NCBI RefSeq assembly: GCF_016918015.1
Contig: NZ_JAERMK010000010.1
Coordinates: 1-64,000, forward strand
Source of the DNA: Glycomyces sp. YM15
GTDB taxonomy: Bacteria > Actinomycetota > Actinomycetes > Mycobacteriales > Micromonosporaceae
Length of the DNA: 64,000 nucleotides
Direction of reading: 5' to 3'
Below the pieces are notes generated by a model, which ran no database searches, was not told the origin of the DNA, and saw nothing but the letters and a program-made list of their open reading frames with translations. A program made the position numbers and the translations under genes. Each line of letters starts with the position of its first letter. Position 1 is the first letter of the stretch. Below, piece after piece: positions 25,062-33,640 of this stretch.

Positions 25062-25799
25062 ATGAACGAAGCCGACCAGACCGTCACCGACCTCGATGCC
25101 TATGTGACGGTGCGGCTCGACGGCGAACAGGTGGTCGTCGAAATCTCGCCGACCGGATTCCGGCAGCCCATGAACGTGATCGGCAACCTCGTCACCGAAC
25201 TCGTGGGACGACTGCCCCGCCCCGGAGCCGACGCGGACGAGGCGCTCGCGAACGGCATAGCCGCGATCAGCCAGCTCCAGCAGACGGCGGCCTCCGGCGG
25301 CTACGAGGCGTTCGCCGCCAGCATGCGGGCCCGGCTCGGCATCCAAGGCCCCGCCGCCACCCTCGGCCGCGACCCCGAATTCGACCGGACCATCGCGGTG
25401 GGCCTCGAAGGCATCCTCAAATCGATGCGCGACTCCAGCGCCAAGCGGTCCACGGCGTCGCAGGACGTGCTCACCGCCGAGGTCTACACGGCCACAGGCG
25501 ACATCGGCGTCACCGCGAGCTCCGACCGGATCGTCTCCGGCGTCTGGATCGGGCCCGAGGCCCGCAACCGCGGTGTCGAAGGACTCGGGCAGCGCCTGAC
25601 TAGTCTCGTGGCGGAAGCCCGCGCGGCCCTGGAGCGACTCGCCGCCGCCAAAGCCCGCGAACGCCTCCCCGAAGCGATCACCCAGGTCGTGGACGAAGCG
25701 CCCGAGCAGGCGAAAGCGGCCGAACAACGCGGCATGAGCGTCATCGGCGAGGCGACGCAGATGACCGAAGCGATGAAACGAAAGGCTGGCAGGGCATGA
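25062..25799 (+). CDS. YbaB-like protein of the secretion cassette (long form)
   Basis: 245 aa. The N-terminal 130 residues and the middle (DIGVTASSDRIVSGVWIGPEA) have the strand-helix arrangement of YbaB/EbfC proteins, in which a short curved sheet follows helices; the C-terminal third is a long charged helix (LVAEARAALERLAAAKARER). YbaB-like folds occur in type VII loci, for example EspL of mycobacteria, and may act as chaperones rather than nucleoid proteins. The assignment is by context and shape. The stop overlaps the next ATG by 4 nt. Confidence 0.55.
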   Translation: MNEADQTVTDLDAYVTVRLDGEQVVVEISPTGFRQPMNVIGNLVTELVGRLPRPGADADEALANGIAAISQLQQTAASGGYEAFAASMRARLGIQGPAATLGRDPEFDRTIAVGLEGILKSMRDSSAKRSTASQDVLTAEVYTATGDIGVTASSDRIVSGVWIGPEARNRGVEGLGQRLTSLVAEARAALERLAAAKARERLPEAITQVVDEAPEQAKAAEQRGMSVIGEATQMTEAMKRKAGRA

Positions 25800-26098
25800 C
25801 CCGGAACTTCGACTGCGACTTCGTCTCGCAGATGGCCGAGAACATCGACGCGAACGTGCTCCCCGTCCTTGAGAGCACCAACGACGTCCTCCCCGACCTC
25901 AGCGCACTCGACCGCAGCCTCTACACCGCCGTGATGCTCCCGATGGCCGCCGCCTACACCGTGGCGACCGCGACCGTCACCGAATGCATGTCCGGCGCCG
26001 CCGAATGCTTCCGGGAGATGCGCACCGCACTCGACGGCTGCGTCCAGGACATGCAGGCCGCCGACGAAGCCTGCGCCACCGAGTTCGGCGGAAACTAG
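25796..26098 (+). CDS. WXG100-like helical-hairpin protein
   Basis: 100 aa, helical throughout with a central turn around residue 40, the size of ESAT-6/WXG100 substrates. No clear W-x-G is present; instead four cysteines lie in the second helix (ECMSGAAECFREM, DGCVQDMQAADEAC), spaced for intrahelix or dimer disulfides. It is translationally coupled to the YbaB-like gene and followed 14 nt later by a larger WXG protein, the usual pairing of small and large secreted partners in type VII-like loci. Confidence 0.6.
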   Translation: MTRNFDCDFVSQMAENIDANVLPVLESTNDVLPDLSALDRSLYTAVMLPMAAAYTVATATVTECMSGAAECFREMRTALDGCVQDMQAADEACATEFGGN

Positions 26099-26112
26099 AG
26101 GAAGGGGTCGCC

Positions 26113-27048
26113 ATGTCCATGGGGGAAGCCGTCTACGACACCGGCGCGGCCATGTCGCCGTACTACAACGGCGTCATCAAGACCTGCGCGATCGCCATCG
26201 CGCCCCCGGCCCTGGTCTTCGGCCTCTCGGCGCAGATGCTCGCCGTCAAGATCTACCTCAACCAGTGCAACCCCGGCGACATGTTCAAAGCGGCCGGAGC
26301 CTGGATCCGCTTGGGGGAGAAGAACTGGGAGGCCTCCGAGAACCTGAGCGCCGAAGTCGACACCATCACCGACGAGAACTGGTCGGGCAAGGACTCCGAA
26401 GCGTTCAAGACCTCCGCCACCGGGATCAACGCGCAGCTGAAAGAACTCGCCGTCACCGCGTTCCTCATCGGAGCGCAGCTCATCACCCTCGGCGTCGCCC
26501 TCACCATCTACTGGGGATTCCTGGTCACCTGCACCGTGATCATGGCCTGCTGCCTCGCCAGCTACCTCGCCGCATGCTGGACCGGCGTCGGCGAGCCCGC
26601 CGCCCGGATCGCCGCCCTCACCACCGCCGCGTCGCTCCTCGCCACGGCCGAGACCTTCGAAGCCGCACTCAAACCCATCATGATCGCGTGCACCGCCCTG
26701 ACCAGCACCCTCACCGCCTTCACCTGGGGATTCCAGGCAGGGGCCAGCAACAAGGCGAACCCCCTCGAGATCGCCGGAGCCTCCATCACGAACATGCTGG
26801 AAGGCTTCGCCACCTACTGGATCCGCAAGATCAGCATGCCCGCCGGGAAGTACGCCTCGGGGATCAACCCCGAGAACACCATCCAGGCCGTGTCCGGCAT
26901 CTTCCCCACCTACCAGGGCGACGGCGAATGGAAGGGCGGCTTCCAAGGCGGCGGCGCAGGGCTCGGCATCGCCGACAGCCTCTCCAACCTGTGGCAGGAC
27001 CACGCCCCCGAAGAGCTCACCAACCCCGAAGAGATCAAATGGCAATGA
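26113..27048 (+). CDS. WXG-domain membrane/secreted protein
   Basis: 311 aa. An early hydrophobic stretch (22-50) is followed by a WXG-type helical region with ENWSGKDSEAFKTSATGI (W-S-G near residue 95). A set of hydrophobic helices comes next (LITLGVALTIYWGFLVTCTV, VIMACCLASYLAACWTGVG), and a Gly-rich C-terminus. It resembles the PPE/WXG hybrid effectors of actinobacterial type VII loci. The start ATG has GAGGAAGGGG upstream. The final bases overlap the next start. Confidence 0.65.
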   Translation: MSMGEAVYDTGAAMSPYYNGVIKTCAIAIAPPALVFGLSAQMLAVKIYLNQCNPGDMFKAAGAWIRLGEKNWEASENLSAEVDTITDENWSGKDSEAFKTSATGINAQLKELAVTAFLIGAQLITLGVALTIYWGFLVTCTVIMACCLASYLAACWTGVGEPAARIAALTTAASLLATAETFEAALKPIMIACTALTSTLTAFTWGFQAGASNKANPLEIAGASITNMLEGFATYWIRKISMPAGKYASGINPENTIQAVSGIFPTYQGDGEWKGGFQGGGAGLGIADSLSNLWQDHAPEELTNPEEIKWQ

Positions 27049-27551
27049 GCCCCGGTTCCCCCTCGATGAGCCGGGGACGGAGCCTGGCCGGGACGGCCAT
27101 GATGCTGGGGCTCGCGCTGGCCGCGCTGGTGGCCCTGGGCGTGAGCCTCGCGCGGTTCGCGGAGTACCGGGCCGCGGTGGACGGATCCGGTGGGACGCAG
27201 GGGACCGCGATCGTGGAGGTCGCGTTCCTCTCCGGCAGCGGCGACACGGTCTGCACGGGCGAGTTCCGGCCCGATGACGGCGGCGCGGCCGTCGAGGTCG
27301 ACATTGCGGTGCGGGGCCGTTGCGAGGAGGGGCAGACGCTGCCCGCGGTACTGGTCGAACCGGCCGCGTTCCACCCCGACTGGGGTCGCCCGACCGCGTG
27401 GACCGCTGGCACCGGCACGGCCCAGCACCTGACTCCGGTGATCATGGTGTTCCTGCTCTTCGTTCTGCCCGTCGGGGTCGCCTACTGGGTCACCCGGAAA
27501 CCCTTGTGGCGGATGCTCAAGCTCGCTTTCGGGCCCTCGCCGCAGAAATAG
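27045..27551 (+). CDS. Two-helix membrane protein
   Basis: 168 aa. A first membrane helix (MMLGLALAALVALGVSLARF), an extracytoplasmic domain of about 90 aa with a Cys pair (DTVCTGEF and VRGRCEEG), and a second helix near the C-terminus (VIMVFLLFVLPVGVAYWV). The family is unknown. It could start at ATG 27039 or 27045; the latter overlaps the preceding stop as ATGA and is preferred. It closes the first secretion cassette. Confidence 0.6.
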   Translation: MSPGSPSMSRGRSLAGTAMMLGLALAALVALGVSLARFAEYRAAVDGSGGTQGTAIVEVAFLSGSGDTVCTGEFRPDDGGAAVEVDIAVRGRCEEGQTLPAVLVEPAAFHPDWGRPTAWTAGTGTAQHLTPVIMVFLLFVLPVGVAYWVTRKPLWRMLKLAFGPSPQK

Positions 27552-27653
27552 GCACCGCTGTCGGTGGCGAGGTTCGGTGCTTCGGGCGGTTCCATCGCCG
27601 ACGTCCTGTTGCTACCGTGAACGCAACGGTCACCCCCCGAAGCCGCGAGGTGC

Positions 27654-29213
27654 ATGACGATGAGCGACAACTCGATCGAGTCATACCCCGGACTCGATGC
27701 CGCCGCACCGGCCATGGGCGCCCCCGCGTTCGGGGACGTCGGCGGCGCCGCTCCGCTCCCCCCGCCCGCCGACGGCGAGATCGTCGCCCCGCCGCCCCCC
27801 GGGCGTCCGGCCTGCTCGAACCCCAACTGCGGCAACCCGACCGAGCATCCCGCCGAACACGACTGGCAGCAGCTCGTCTCCCCGGTGCCCGTCGAACGCC
27901 AGCTGTATCGGCTGCGCCCCAAGGAAACCGGGATGGCGTTCCCGACCGAGGCCGACTTTCGCGCCGCCGTCGCCGCCGTGCGGCCCGAGCGCGCCGACGC
28001 CCACTCCCTCGAGCGGCTGCGGGGCGCCTGGTCCGAGCAGGTGTCGGGGAGGCTCGCCGACTGGTCTGAGCAGATCAAGTCCAACCTGAGCGACCTCGCC
28101 GAAGGCTGGTCCGGCGCCGACTTCGAGGCATTCGAGGCCGCCTGCTCGCAGACGCGCGAACTCGTGGAGGACCTCGTCGACGACGTGGACGCCACCGTCG
28201 CCAGCCTGCATTCCACCGAGGAGGCGCTCTACGCGATCCAGGGCGGCGGTTCCGGCGAGATCCCTTACCCGGCACCGCAGTTCTGGATCGACGGCGACTG
28301 GCACAGCTGGGTGTCCGTGCACGTCAGGCCCGCGTGGTGGCATGGCGACTGCATCCAGTACACCTGCCAGGACGCCGAACACGTGCTCGTGCTCGGCGGG
28401 GCCGAACCCGAACTCGCCACCGAGATCATCGACTACATCGACGAGCGCATCCTCCACTACATCGACTACTACTCCAGCCCCGTCAACATCGAGCGCGACG
28501 GCCTCGACCCCGCCAAGGGCCTCACGGTCGAGGAGGCCAAAGAGCTCGCCGTCGCCGATGCGATGGAGCACTACGGGACCCTCGTCGACCAGAGCTGGGG
28601 TGCGCACGACGTTCGACAAGCCGAGTCCAATGAGGACATAAGCCAGCGCGGCACCGACACCGACGCCGAGGACCGCTCCGTGCGGACCGTGCGCAGCGAC
28701 AAGGAGTACCCGGCCTCCGCCGACCGCGCGTACATGAACCTCGAACCGCCGCCCATGGAGCAGCCCAGCGGTTCCGCGCAGCCCATGGCCAGCGAGGACC
28801 CCTCCCTCGAACCGCCCGTCGGCGATCCGCCGCCCGCAGCCGAGAACCCCGACGAGCCCGCCGAAGACGACGAAGCACCGAGCGGCGGCCTCGCCAGCGG
28901 CGGCGCGAGCACCGGAACCACCGGCGGTTTCGGAGCGGGAGCCGGCGGCTTCGGCGGCGCATCCGCCACTGGTGCTTCGGGTTCGGCCGCATCGGCCGGC
29001 GGCGCCCTCGGCGGTGCGGCCCTCGGCGCCGCGACGGGCGGCGCGGCAGCTGCCGTTCCGGGCTCGCGCGGGTCCACCGCGATGATGAGCGGCGGTGCCG
29101 GACCGGGGCGCGGGATGAACATGGACGACAAGGAACGCGAAGCCGACGTCGACCTGGTCGAGGACGAGAACATGTGGGGCTTCGTCAACGAGGACGACGA
29201 CCCCTACGCTTAG
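27654..29213 (+). CDS. Large WXG-type protein with Gly-rich region and DDPYA tail
   Basis: 519 aa. An N-terminal Pro-rich stretch leads to a Cys pair (CSNPNCGNPTEHP) and a helical WXG region with EGWSGADFEAFEA near residue 150. A conserved block PYPAPQFWIDGDWHSW follows, then charged helices, a Gly/Ala/Ser-rich low-complexity segment (about 400-480), and an acidic tail NMWGFVNEDDDPYA. A paralog at 37125 shares every element in the same order, so this is a family rather than chance composition. It probably functions as a type VII substrate or structural protein. The C-terminal tail may be the export signal; that is inference. Confidence 0.7.
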   Translation: MTMSDNSIESYPGLDAAAPAMGAPAFGDVGGAAPLPPPADGEIVAPPPPGRPACSNPNCGNPTEHPAEHDWQQLVSPVPVERQLYRLRPKETGMAFPTEADFRAAVAAVRPERADAHSLERLRGAWSEQVSGRLADWSEQIKSNLSDLAEGWSGADFEAFEAACSQTRELVEDLVDDVDATVASLHSTEEALYAIQGGGSGEIPYPAPQFWIDGDWHSWVSVHVRPAWWHGDCIQYTCQDAEHVLVLGGAEPELATEIIDYIDERILHYIDYYSSPVNIERDGLDPAKGLTVEEAKELAVADAMEHYGTLVDQSWGAHDVRQAESNEDISQRGTDTDAEDRSVRTVRSDKEYPASADRAYMNLEPPPMEQPSGSAQPMASEDPSLEPPVGDPPPAAENPDEPAEDDEAPSGGLASGGASTGTTGGFGAGAGGFGGASATGASGSAASAGGALGGAALGAATGGAAAAVPGSRGSTAMMSGGAGPGRGMNMDDKEREADVDLVEDENMWGFVNEDDDPYA

Positions 29214-29263
29214 AGGCGGGAACTCATGGGCGCGAAGCGTTTATGAGCCCTGAAAGGACCAGC

Positions 29264-29602
29264 ATGGCCACGCGCGCTTTCGACCCGGCCGCACTCGATC
29301 GCTACCGGCAGTTCCTCACCGGGCTCCTCGAGGAGCTCGAGAACGAGATCATCCCGACCCTCAGCGACGGTGACCTGAAGAAGGCCCCCGCGTTCGGCAC
29401 CGCCCCCGGCGCGGCCGAGAACGCCACCGCCGAATACGCCGACTTCCACGCCACCACTTGGCGCAACCTCCAGTACCTCCGAGGCACCCTCCACGGCCTC
29501 ATCGCCGGGCTCCAGACCGCGATCGACAGCGGCGGCGTCGTCGACCAGCAGGTCGCCCAAGACATCAACCGCCTCGCCAAAGGCGACGACCTTTACGCCT
29601 GA
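29264..29602 (+). CDS. WXG100-like small partner protein
   Basis: 112 aa helical hairpin: first helix FDPAALDRYRQFLTGLLEEL, turn near GTAPGAAENAT, second helix with TTWRNLQYLRGTLHGLIAGL. The C-terminus ends in KGDDLYA, echoing the D-(D/P)-(L/P)-Y-A tails of the large WXG proteins. It is paralogous to the protein at 35993 (shared ...LDPEAL/FDPAAL, IIPxL, DFHxxTWxNLQxLR). The start ATG 29264 follows AAAGGA at good spacing. It probably pairs with the large protein just upstream, as EsxA-type partners do. Confidence 0.7.
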   Translation: MATRAFDPAALDRYRQFLTGLLEELENEIIPTLSDGDLKKAPAFGTAPGAAENATAEYADFHATTWRNLQYLRGTLHGLIAGLQTAIDSGGVVDQQVAQDINRLAKGDDLYA

Positions 29603-29720
29603 CCGTTCACGCATAGCGGTACCTCGCGCACCTGCGCCGAGTGGTGCGCCGAACCGCGGGTAGATGAGCGCCAGCAAAGTGGCGCGCGACGATCGACCCC
29701 ACCTGGACGGAGGCAGGACC

Positions 29721-29969
29721 ATGTCGAGCATTCCCGTGGTGACCACCGGAAGCAGTCTGGCGCAGAACATCTGGGGCACCATCACCGGCGACGACCGCCT
29801 TACCTCCGCCGCCACCACCGCGGAAGGGCTCGAAGAGGCCATCGGCGAGATCAGTGCGGCGTTCGACGGCAGCTCGATGCGCATCGGCGCCTGCCGGGAA
29901 GACTATGCTTCCTGTGACGAAGAGCAGGCGGACGCGCTGAACAAGCTCCTGATCGAGCTGGGAACATGA
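29721..29969 (+). CDS. WXG100-like small protein
   Basis: 82 aa, mostly helical (TTAEGLEEAIGEISAAF; DEEQADALNKLLIELG), with two cysteines in GACREDYASCDEE. Size and position among other WXG-type genes suggest a small secreted partner; no W-x-G is seen. GGAGG precedes the ATG. It is coupled to the following gene by an ATGA overlap. Confidence 0.55.
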   Translation: MSSIPVVTTGSSLAQNIWGTITGDDRLTSAATTAEGLEEAIGEISAAFDGSSMRIGACREDYASCDEEQADALNKLLIELGT

Positions 29970-30544
29970 CCGGTCGCGAATACGACCTGCGCGAGGACGT
30001 CCGCAGCCTGATGACGGGTCAATGGCTCAAGCCGGGCGAAACCCTGCGGGCGTTCACGCCCACCGGCCGCGGGAACTACCGCTCCGATATCCGCGGCTAC
30101 CCTTCGGCCGCATGGAAGGCCGCTACTGCGCTCGGGTGGGCGGTGGCGAAGCTTGCGAGCCCGTTGGGCATCATCGCAGGCGGCGCTCCATATTGGAATG
30201 AACTGCGCCGCTTCGAAGGCGGTCCAGCAGGTCTGATCGCCTTTGGCGATGGCAAGCAATGCCAGGCGGCCCGCCTCCTCGGCACGGGGCCGCACAGGAG
30301 CGGTATCTGGATCCTCGCCAACGTGCGCTTCGGCTTCGCAGCAGACCGAGTCACGTCGGTCGAGAAAGCCCCCGAGGGGTTGCGCCGTTCCGGCGACTTG
30401 AGCATCGTCCTGGACAAGGTCATCGAAGTCCCGTCGACGCAGTTCGCCTTCGAGGACCGCGTCAGCCACGGTTCAGATGTGTACCTTCGCATCAGATTTC
30501 ACGACGGCTCCGGAGTGGACCTCCACCCGTTCGCTCGACACTGA
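29966..30544 (+). CDS. Paralog of the 42277 protein, unknown function
   Basis: 192 aa. It begins with a charged segment and the motif GQWLKPGETLRAF and ends with YLRIRFHDGSGVDLHPF; the protein encoded at 42277 has matching RQWLEPGEKTLDW and ISFADGSGVDLRRY in the same places. A weakly hydrophobic central part (KAATALGWAVAKLASPLGII) could be one membrane helix. The C-terminal half has PH-like or GRAM-like strand character (SGIWILANVRFGF), which suggests a lipid- or membrane-associated domain; this is tentative. Confidence 0.6.
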   Translation: MTGREYDLREDVRSLMTGQWLKPGETLRAFTPTGRGNYRSDIRGYPSAAWKAATALGWAVAKLASPLGIIAGGAPYWNELRRFEGGPAGLIAFGDGKQCQAARLLGTGPHRSGIWILANVRFGFAADRVTSVEKAPEGLRRSGDLSIVLDKVIEVPSTQFAFEDRVSHGSDVYLRIRFHDGSGVDLHPFARH

Positions 30545-30645
30545 ACGACATCGGCGGCGGGCCAGCGAGACAGCATCCTGAAGTGCTTGCAATGTCGGTA
30601 TATTATGAGTGATCCTCAGATAGCCCAAAAGCGACTGGAGGTCAC

Positions 30646-31047
30646 ATGTTCGGTGAGGACGCGATCGCTCAGCAACTCGCGGATGCCCGCGCCGCCCTGA
30701 GCACGGCCGTCAGATCCCCCGAGGCCAACCAGGTCGAACCGGTGACTGTGGAAGGCGCTGAAGGCCTGCTCCGCCTCACCGTCGGAGTGGAGGGCCGCAT
30801 CGACAAGTTCGAGTTCGACCCCCGCATCATGCGCATCGGGTCCGAAGTGCTCTTCGATGAGATCAAACGCATGGTGAACGCCGCCTTGGACGAGCGTGCC
30901 GAGGCCATGGGGACTGACGAGCCCGTACCGGATCTCGAGGCCATCAATGAATCGGTCGCCGAGATCCAGGACCGCTCGCTGCGGCAGTTCCAGGCCATGA
31001 GCGCCTCGATCAGCGAGGTCATGGCGAAGCTCCATGGAGGCAAGTAG
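30646..31047 (+). CDS. YbaB/EbfC-like protein
   Basis: 133 aa with the YbaB plan: an N-terminal helix, a small sheet (GLLRLTVGVEGRIDKFEFDP; V-x-G-x-I-x-x-F/L), and a long helix (VLFDEIKRMVNAALDERAEA). The C-terminal extension is helical. YbaB proteins bind DNA in most bacteria, but copies inside type VII loci probably serve as secretion chaperones. GGAGG lies 6 nt before the ATG; the next gene starts 3 nt after its stop. Confidence 0.7.
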   Translation: MFGEDAIAQQLADARAALSTAVRSPEANQVEPVTVEGAEGLLRLTVGVEGRIDKFEFDPRIMRIGSEVLFDEIKRMVNAALDERAEAMGTDEPVPDLEAINESVAEIQDRSLRQFQAMSASISEVMAKLHGGK

Positions 31048-31049
31048 CC

Positions 31050-31376
31050 ATGCCCAGCTTCGACATCGACCCCGAAACCTTTCGTCAGGCCGCCGATCAG
31101 CTCGACGCCGCCAAGGATGAGGTTCAAGCGCTCCTCGACCAGTTCACCGGTGCGCTAGAGCAGTTCGCCGATGCATTCGGTGGCGACGAGATCGGCATGT
31201 TGGTGGGCATGGCGCACCAGGCCTGCACCGAGGCCCTCAGCGAGTGCTTCACCACCAATATCGACGAATTGGCCGACTACGCGCAGTGTGTGAGGGAGAT
31301 GGCCGACCGCCACCAGGCCACGGACGACGAGACCGCGCAGATCTTCAACGAGCTCCTCGGCGAGCTCGGCGTCTGA
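31050..31376 (+). CDS. WXG100/ESAT-6-like protein
   Basis: 108 aa. Two helices, FDIDPETFRQAADQLDAAK and the segment ending in DRHQATDDETAQIF, flank a turn at DAFGGDEIG, the plan of the EspC/WXG100-like proteins that replace W-x-G by F-G-G-D. Cys residues lie in the second helix. It follows the YbaB-like gene directly and precedes the secretion-domain half of the nuclease toxin, so it is probably the co-secreted partner of that toxin. Confidence 0.7.
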   Translation: MPSFDIDPETFRQAADQLDAAKDEVQALLDQFTGALEQFADAFGGDEIGMLVGMAHQACTEALSECFTTNIDELADYAQCVREMADRHQATDDETAQIFNELLGELGV

Positions 31377-31410
31377 CCCCTACTTCCGTCCATCGAGGAG
31401 GTACCACCCC

Positions 31411-31905
31411 ATGGGCCTGCAACTGCCCTCAGAACTCACCGGCCTGCTGAGCATGCTCGGCTACGACTTCCCAGAGTCCGACGAGGAGTCGATCTTCAAC
31501 CTCGCCGGCGAGTGGACCGGCATGGCCGACCAGATCTCCGGCCGAATCGAATCGTTGAACTCGGCAGCATCCACGCTGTTGGAAAACAACTTCGGCAAGG
31601 AGATCGACGCCTTCAAAGACGAGTGGGACGACGCCGAGTCTGCAGTGCGGAACATCGCCGACGCGGCGAATCCAACCAACATCATCAACATCGGCTTGAC
31701 CATCGCCGCCGGTGTAGTACTGGCGTTGAAGGTCCAGGTGATCGTCCAGCTGGTGATGCTCGCCTTCCAGATCGCCCAGGCCATCGCCACCGCTGCAGTC
31801 ACGTTCGGCGCCTCGCTCGCGCAGATCCCGATCTTCAAGATCATCAGCGGGATCATCATCGACCAGCTCATCGGCATGGCAATCGAGATGGTGATCAATG
31901 GCTAG
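31411..31905 (+). CDS. Secretion-domain half of a polymorphic toxin (CpnT-NTD-like)
   Basis: 164 aa. It starts LQLPSELTGLLSMLGYDFPE and has an FNLAGEW segment, a pattern known from N-terminal WXG-like domains of type VII toxins such as CpnT. Residues 90-164 are strongly hydrophobic helices (GLTIAAGVVLALKVQVIVQL and further). No catalytic module is present. The gene ends within the start of the HNH nuclease gene (8-nt overlap, +1 frame), so the two would be a single toxin in most relatives. Strong GAGGAGG ribosome site. Confidence 0.75.
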   Translation: MGLQLPSELTGLLSMLGYDFPESDEESIFNLAGEWTGMADQISGRIESLNSAASTLLENNFGKEIDAFKDEWDDAESAVRNIADAANPTNIINIGLTIAAGVVLALKVQVIVQLVMLAFQIAQAIATAAVTFGASLAQIPIFKIISGIIIDQLIGMAIEMVING

Positions 31906-32476
31906 GCCACGCGTAAGCCCCAATCGCTCCACCCGCACCCCTACCGCGAGGATCATCGGCGCGACTCTCGAGGATGTCAAAGCCTTCCGCACTTCGAAGG
32001 GCGGCAGGGATGCGATGGACAACTCCGGCAAGCAACCTATGGTCCTGGAGCTGCGGCTCACGAGGGATCTGAAGAAGCGCGACTTCCGGAGGAAGGCAAG
32101 AGCCTTGGCCGCTCTGGGCCGAGACGGCAAGCTCGTCAAGACGAAGCCCCCGCCACGCGGCAATCCGGTGAAGAAGTACCGCAAGGATACTGTGAAGCGA
32201 ATTAAGGAGCGATACAAGGACAACCCAGCACTGATGAAGAAGATGCTGAAGAAGTTCGACTCTGGCACAAGCGGGGCGGATCCCAGGGGCGTTACCAAGC
32301 GCGATCAGTACATGGAGCCCGACCATATCCATGAGCTACAACTCGGAGGCGCGGACAAAGCCGACAACCTGATGTGGTTGGATTCTCGGACGAACCGGCT
32401 CCTGGGCGGCGACATCAAGGTCGCGCTGAACGGTGTACCCGAGGGCACCCCGATCATTGTGAGGATCGTTGAATGA
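31898..32476 (+). CDS. HNH-type nuclease toxin domain protein
   Basis: 192 aa, very basic (Lys/Arg-rich 60-130). The C-terminal part reads EPDHIHELQLGGADKADNL then MWLDSRTNRL: D-H-I-H-E-L-Q-L-G-G-x-D-x-x-x-N-L-x-x-L-D-x-x-x-N, the signature of HNH/His-Me finger nucleases used as polymorphic toxin tips. It probably cleaves DNA or RNA in target cells. It overlaps the upstream secretion-domain gene by 8 nt and the downstream immunity gene by 4 nt, the expected toxin-immunity order. Confidence 0.8.
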   Translation: MARPRVSPNRSTRTPTARIIGATLEDVKAFRTSKGGRDAMDNSGKQPMVLELRLTRDLKKRDFRRKARALAALGRDGKLVKTKPPPRGNPVKKYRKDTVKRIKERYKDNPALMKKMLKKFDSGTSGADPRGVTKRDQYMEPDHIHELQLGGADKADNLMWLDSRTNRLLGGDIKVALNGVPEGTPIIVRIVE

Positions 32477-33060
32477 GTAACCTGCTGCGACAGCGTGTAG
32501 AGCGATTCAAGACCGCGGTGGCCGAGCTCGAACTTGGCGATGAGATCCAAATCCTCGACCCGATTCCCGTCGGCCAGCTGCCTGAAGTGATGCATGCCGA
32601 CATGAAGGCCGTGTACTCGGTCATCGGAGGTATTGCCAGCGAGTCGTTGCGAATCCACGATGTTGGGGAGATTGCCGTCGAATACGGCAGGCCCGACCTG
32701 AACGAGGTGACCGGGGAATTCACCGACCCTGTTCCCCGGGATTGGAAGAACTTCGGGGCCGTCCTTGGCGGATTCGACTTCACGCTCTCCGGCAACACGA
32801 ATACCGGCGCGATGGGATTCTATGATCCGGAGGAGATTCAGTACGCCGTAGTGGATGGCGAATGGCTAGAGATCCAGGAGATTTCGCCTCACCCGCTCGA
32901 TTTCTTCATCGAGTTCATATTCGGGCCACGCTACCCTGAAATGATCCCCGAAGACACCATCTACTCCTCCGAGCCGACTCCGAAGGAAGAGTGGTTCGAT
33001 GAAACGTGGTTTCGGGTGCTTCAGCGGGCAGGATTGGACGAGCACTCGAGTGATGGTTAG
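32473..33060 (+). CDS. Probable immunity protein for the HNH toxin
   Basis: 195 aa, acidic and soluble, immediately downstream of the nuclease with an ATGA overlap. The middle and end (MGFYDPEEIQYAVVDG and PLDFFIEFIFGPRYPEMIP) follow a pattern repeated in the proteins encoded at 34472, where the same ...F-x-E-F-x-x-G-x-R/K-Y motif occurs twice. Acidity and order argue that it neutralises the basic nuclease. It resembles SUKH-type immunity proteins in general form, but the family is not certain. Confidence 0.65.
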   Translation: MSNLLRQRVERFKTAVAELELGDEIQILDPIPVGQLPEVMHADMKAVYSVIGGIASESLRIHDVGEIAVEYGRPDLNEVTGEFTDPVPRDWKNFGAVLGGFDFTLSGNTNTGAMGFYDPEEIQYAVVDGEWLEIQEISPHPLDFFIEFIFGPRYPEMIPEDTIYSSEPTPKEEWFDETWFRVLQRAGLDEHSSDG

Positions 33061-33073
33061 ATAGGAACGCACC

Positions 33074-33592
33074 ATGGTGGCATCAGCGAGATTCCGATCT
33101 CTTTGGGGCGAGGACGAGATGGTCCCGTACCCCCGTGAGCCCTGGACCGAGGCGGGTATGCCTGCCTCCGCGCTTCCGGAAGGTGACGAGGTCCCACTCG
33201 ACGTGGCTGTCGTGTACACCGCCTACCTCACCGGAAACATCGAACTCTACGATCCGGTTCGCCTGACCACGGAGTCCAATGCGCTCGACATCCCCCTCAT
33301 CGTGATCGGGGCGGTCCCTGAAAATCGCGACCTGCTGTACATGCTGGATCCGAAATCCGGCGAAATCATCCTGTTCGATCTCACCGACCAGGATGTTCAG
33401 GGTGTCAACTCGAACTATCGCTGCTTCATCGAATTCCTGTATAGATTCGCGATCTTCGTTGAGGAGGACCAGGGCAAAGTCGGACGCGCTGAACGTGCGG
33501 GCGAGCTGATGGCTTCTCTTCGCGGCATCGACCCAAATGCGTTCGGCGAAGACGCCTGGTGGCCAATGGTTTTCGACCAGCTGATGTCGTGA
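33074..33592 (+). CDS. SUKH-4-like immunity protein
   Basis: 172 aa, acidic. Elements of SUKH-4 are visible: IPLIVIGAVPENRDLLYMLD, then EIILFDLTDQDVQGVNSNYR and CFIEFLYRFAIFVEEDQGK, leading to a C-terminal Asp/Trp region. SUKH-superfamily proteins bind and neutralise toxin nucleases. Lying 14 nt after the first immunity gene, it may protect against a different toxin, as immunity arrays often do. Confidence 0.7.
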   Translation: MVASARFRSLWGEDEMVPYPREPWTEAGMPASALPEGDEVPLDVAVVYTAYLTGNIELYDPVRLTTESNALDIPLIVIGAVPENRDLLYMLDPKSGEIILFDLTDQDVQGVNSNYRCFIEFLYRFAIFVEEDQGKVGRAERAGELMASLRGIDPNAFGEDAWWPMVFDQLMS

Positions 33593-33640
33593 GCAAGGTG
33601 AAAGGCCCGAGGGCATTTCAGTGATCATCCGGGTGGTGTA

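Noticed and set aside
23877-25727. 616-codon minus-strand frame rich in Gly/Asp/Val
   Set aside because: Shadow of plus-strand genes at 24081 and 25062; composition is typical of antisense frames in GC-rich DNA.
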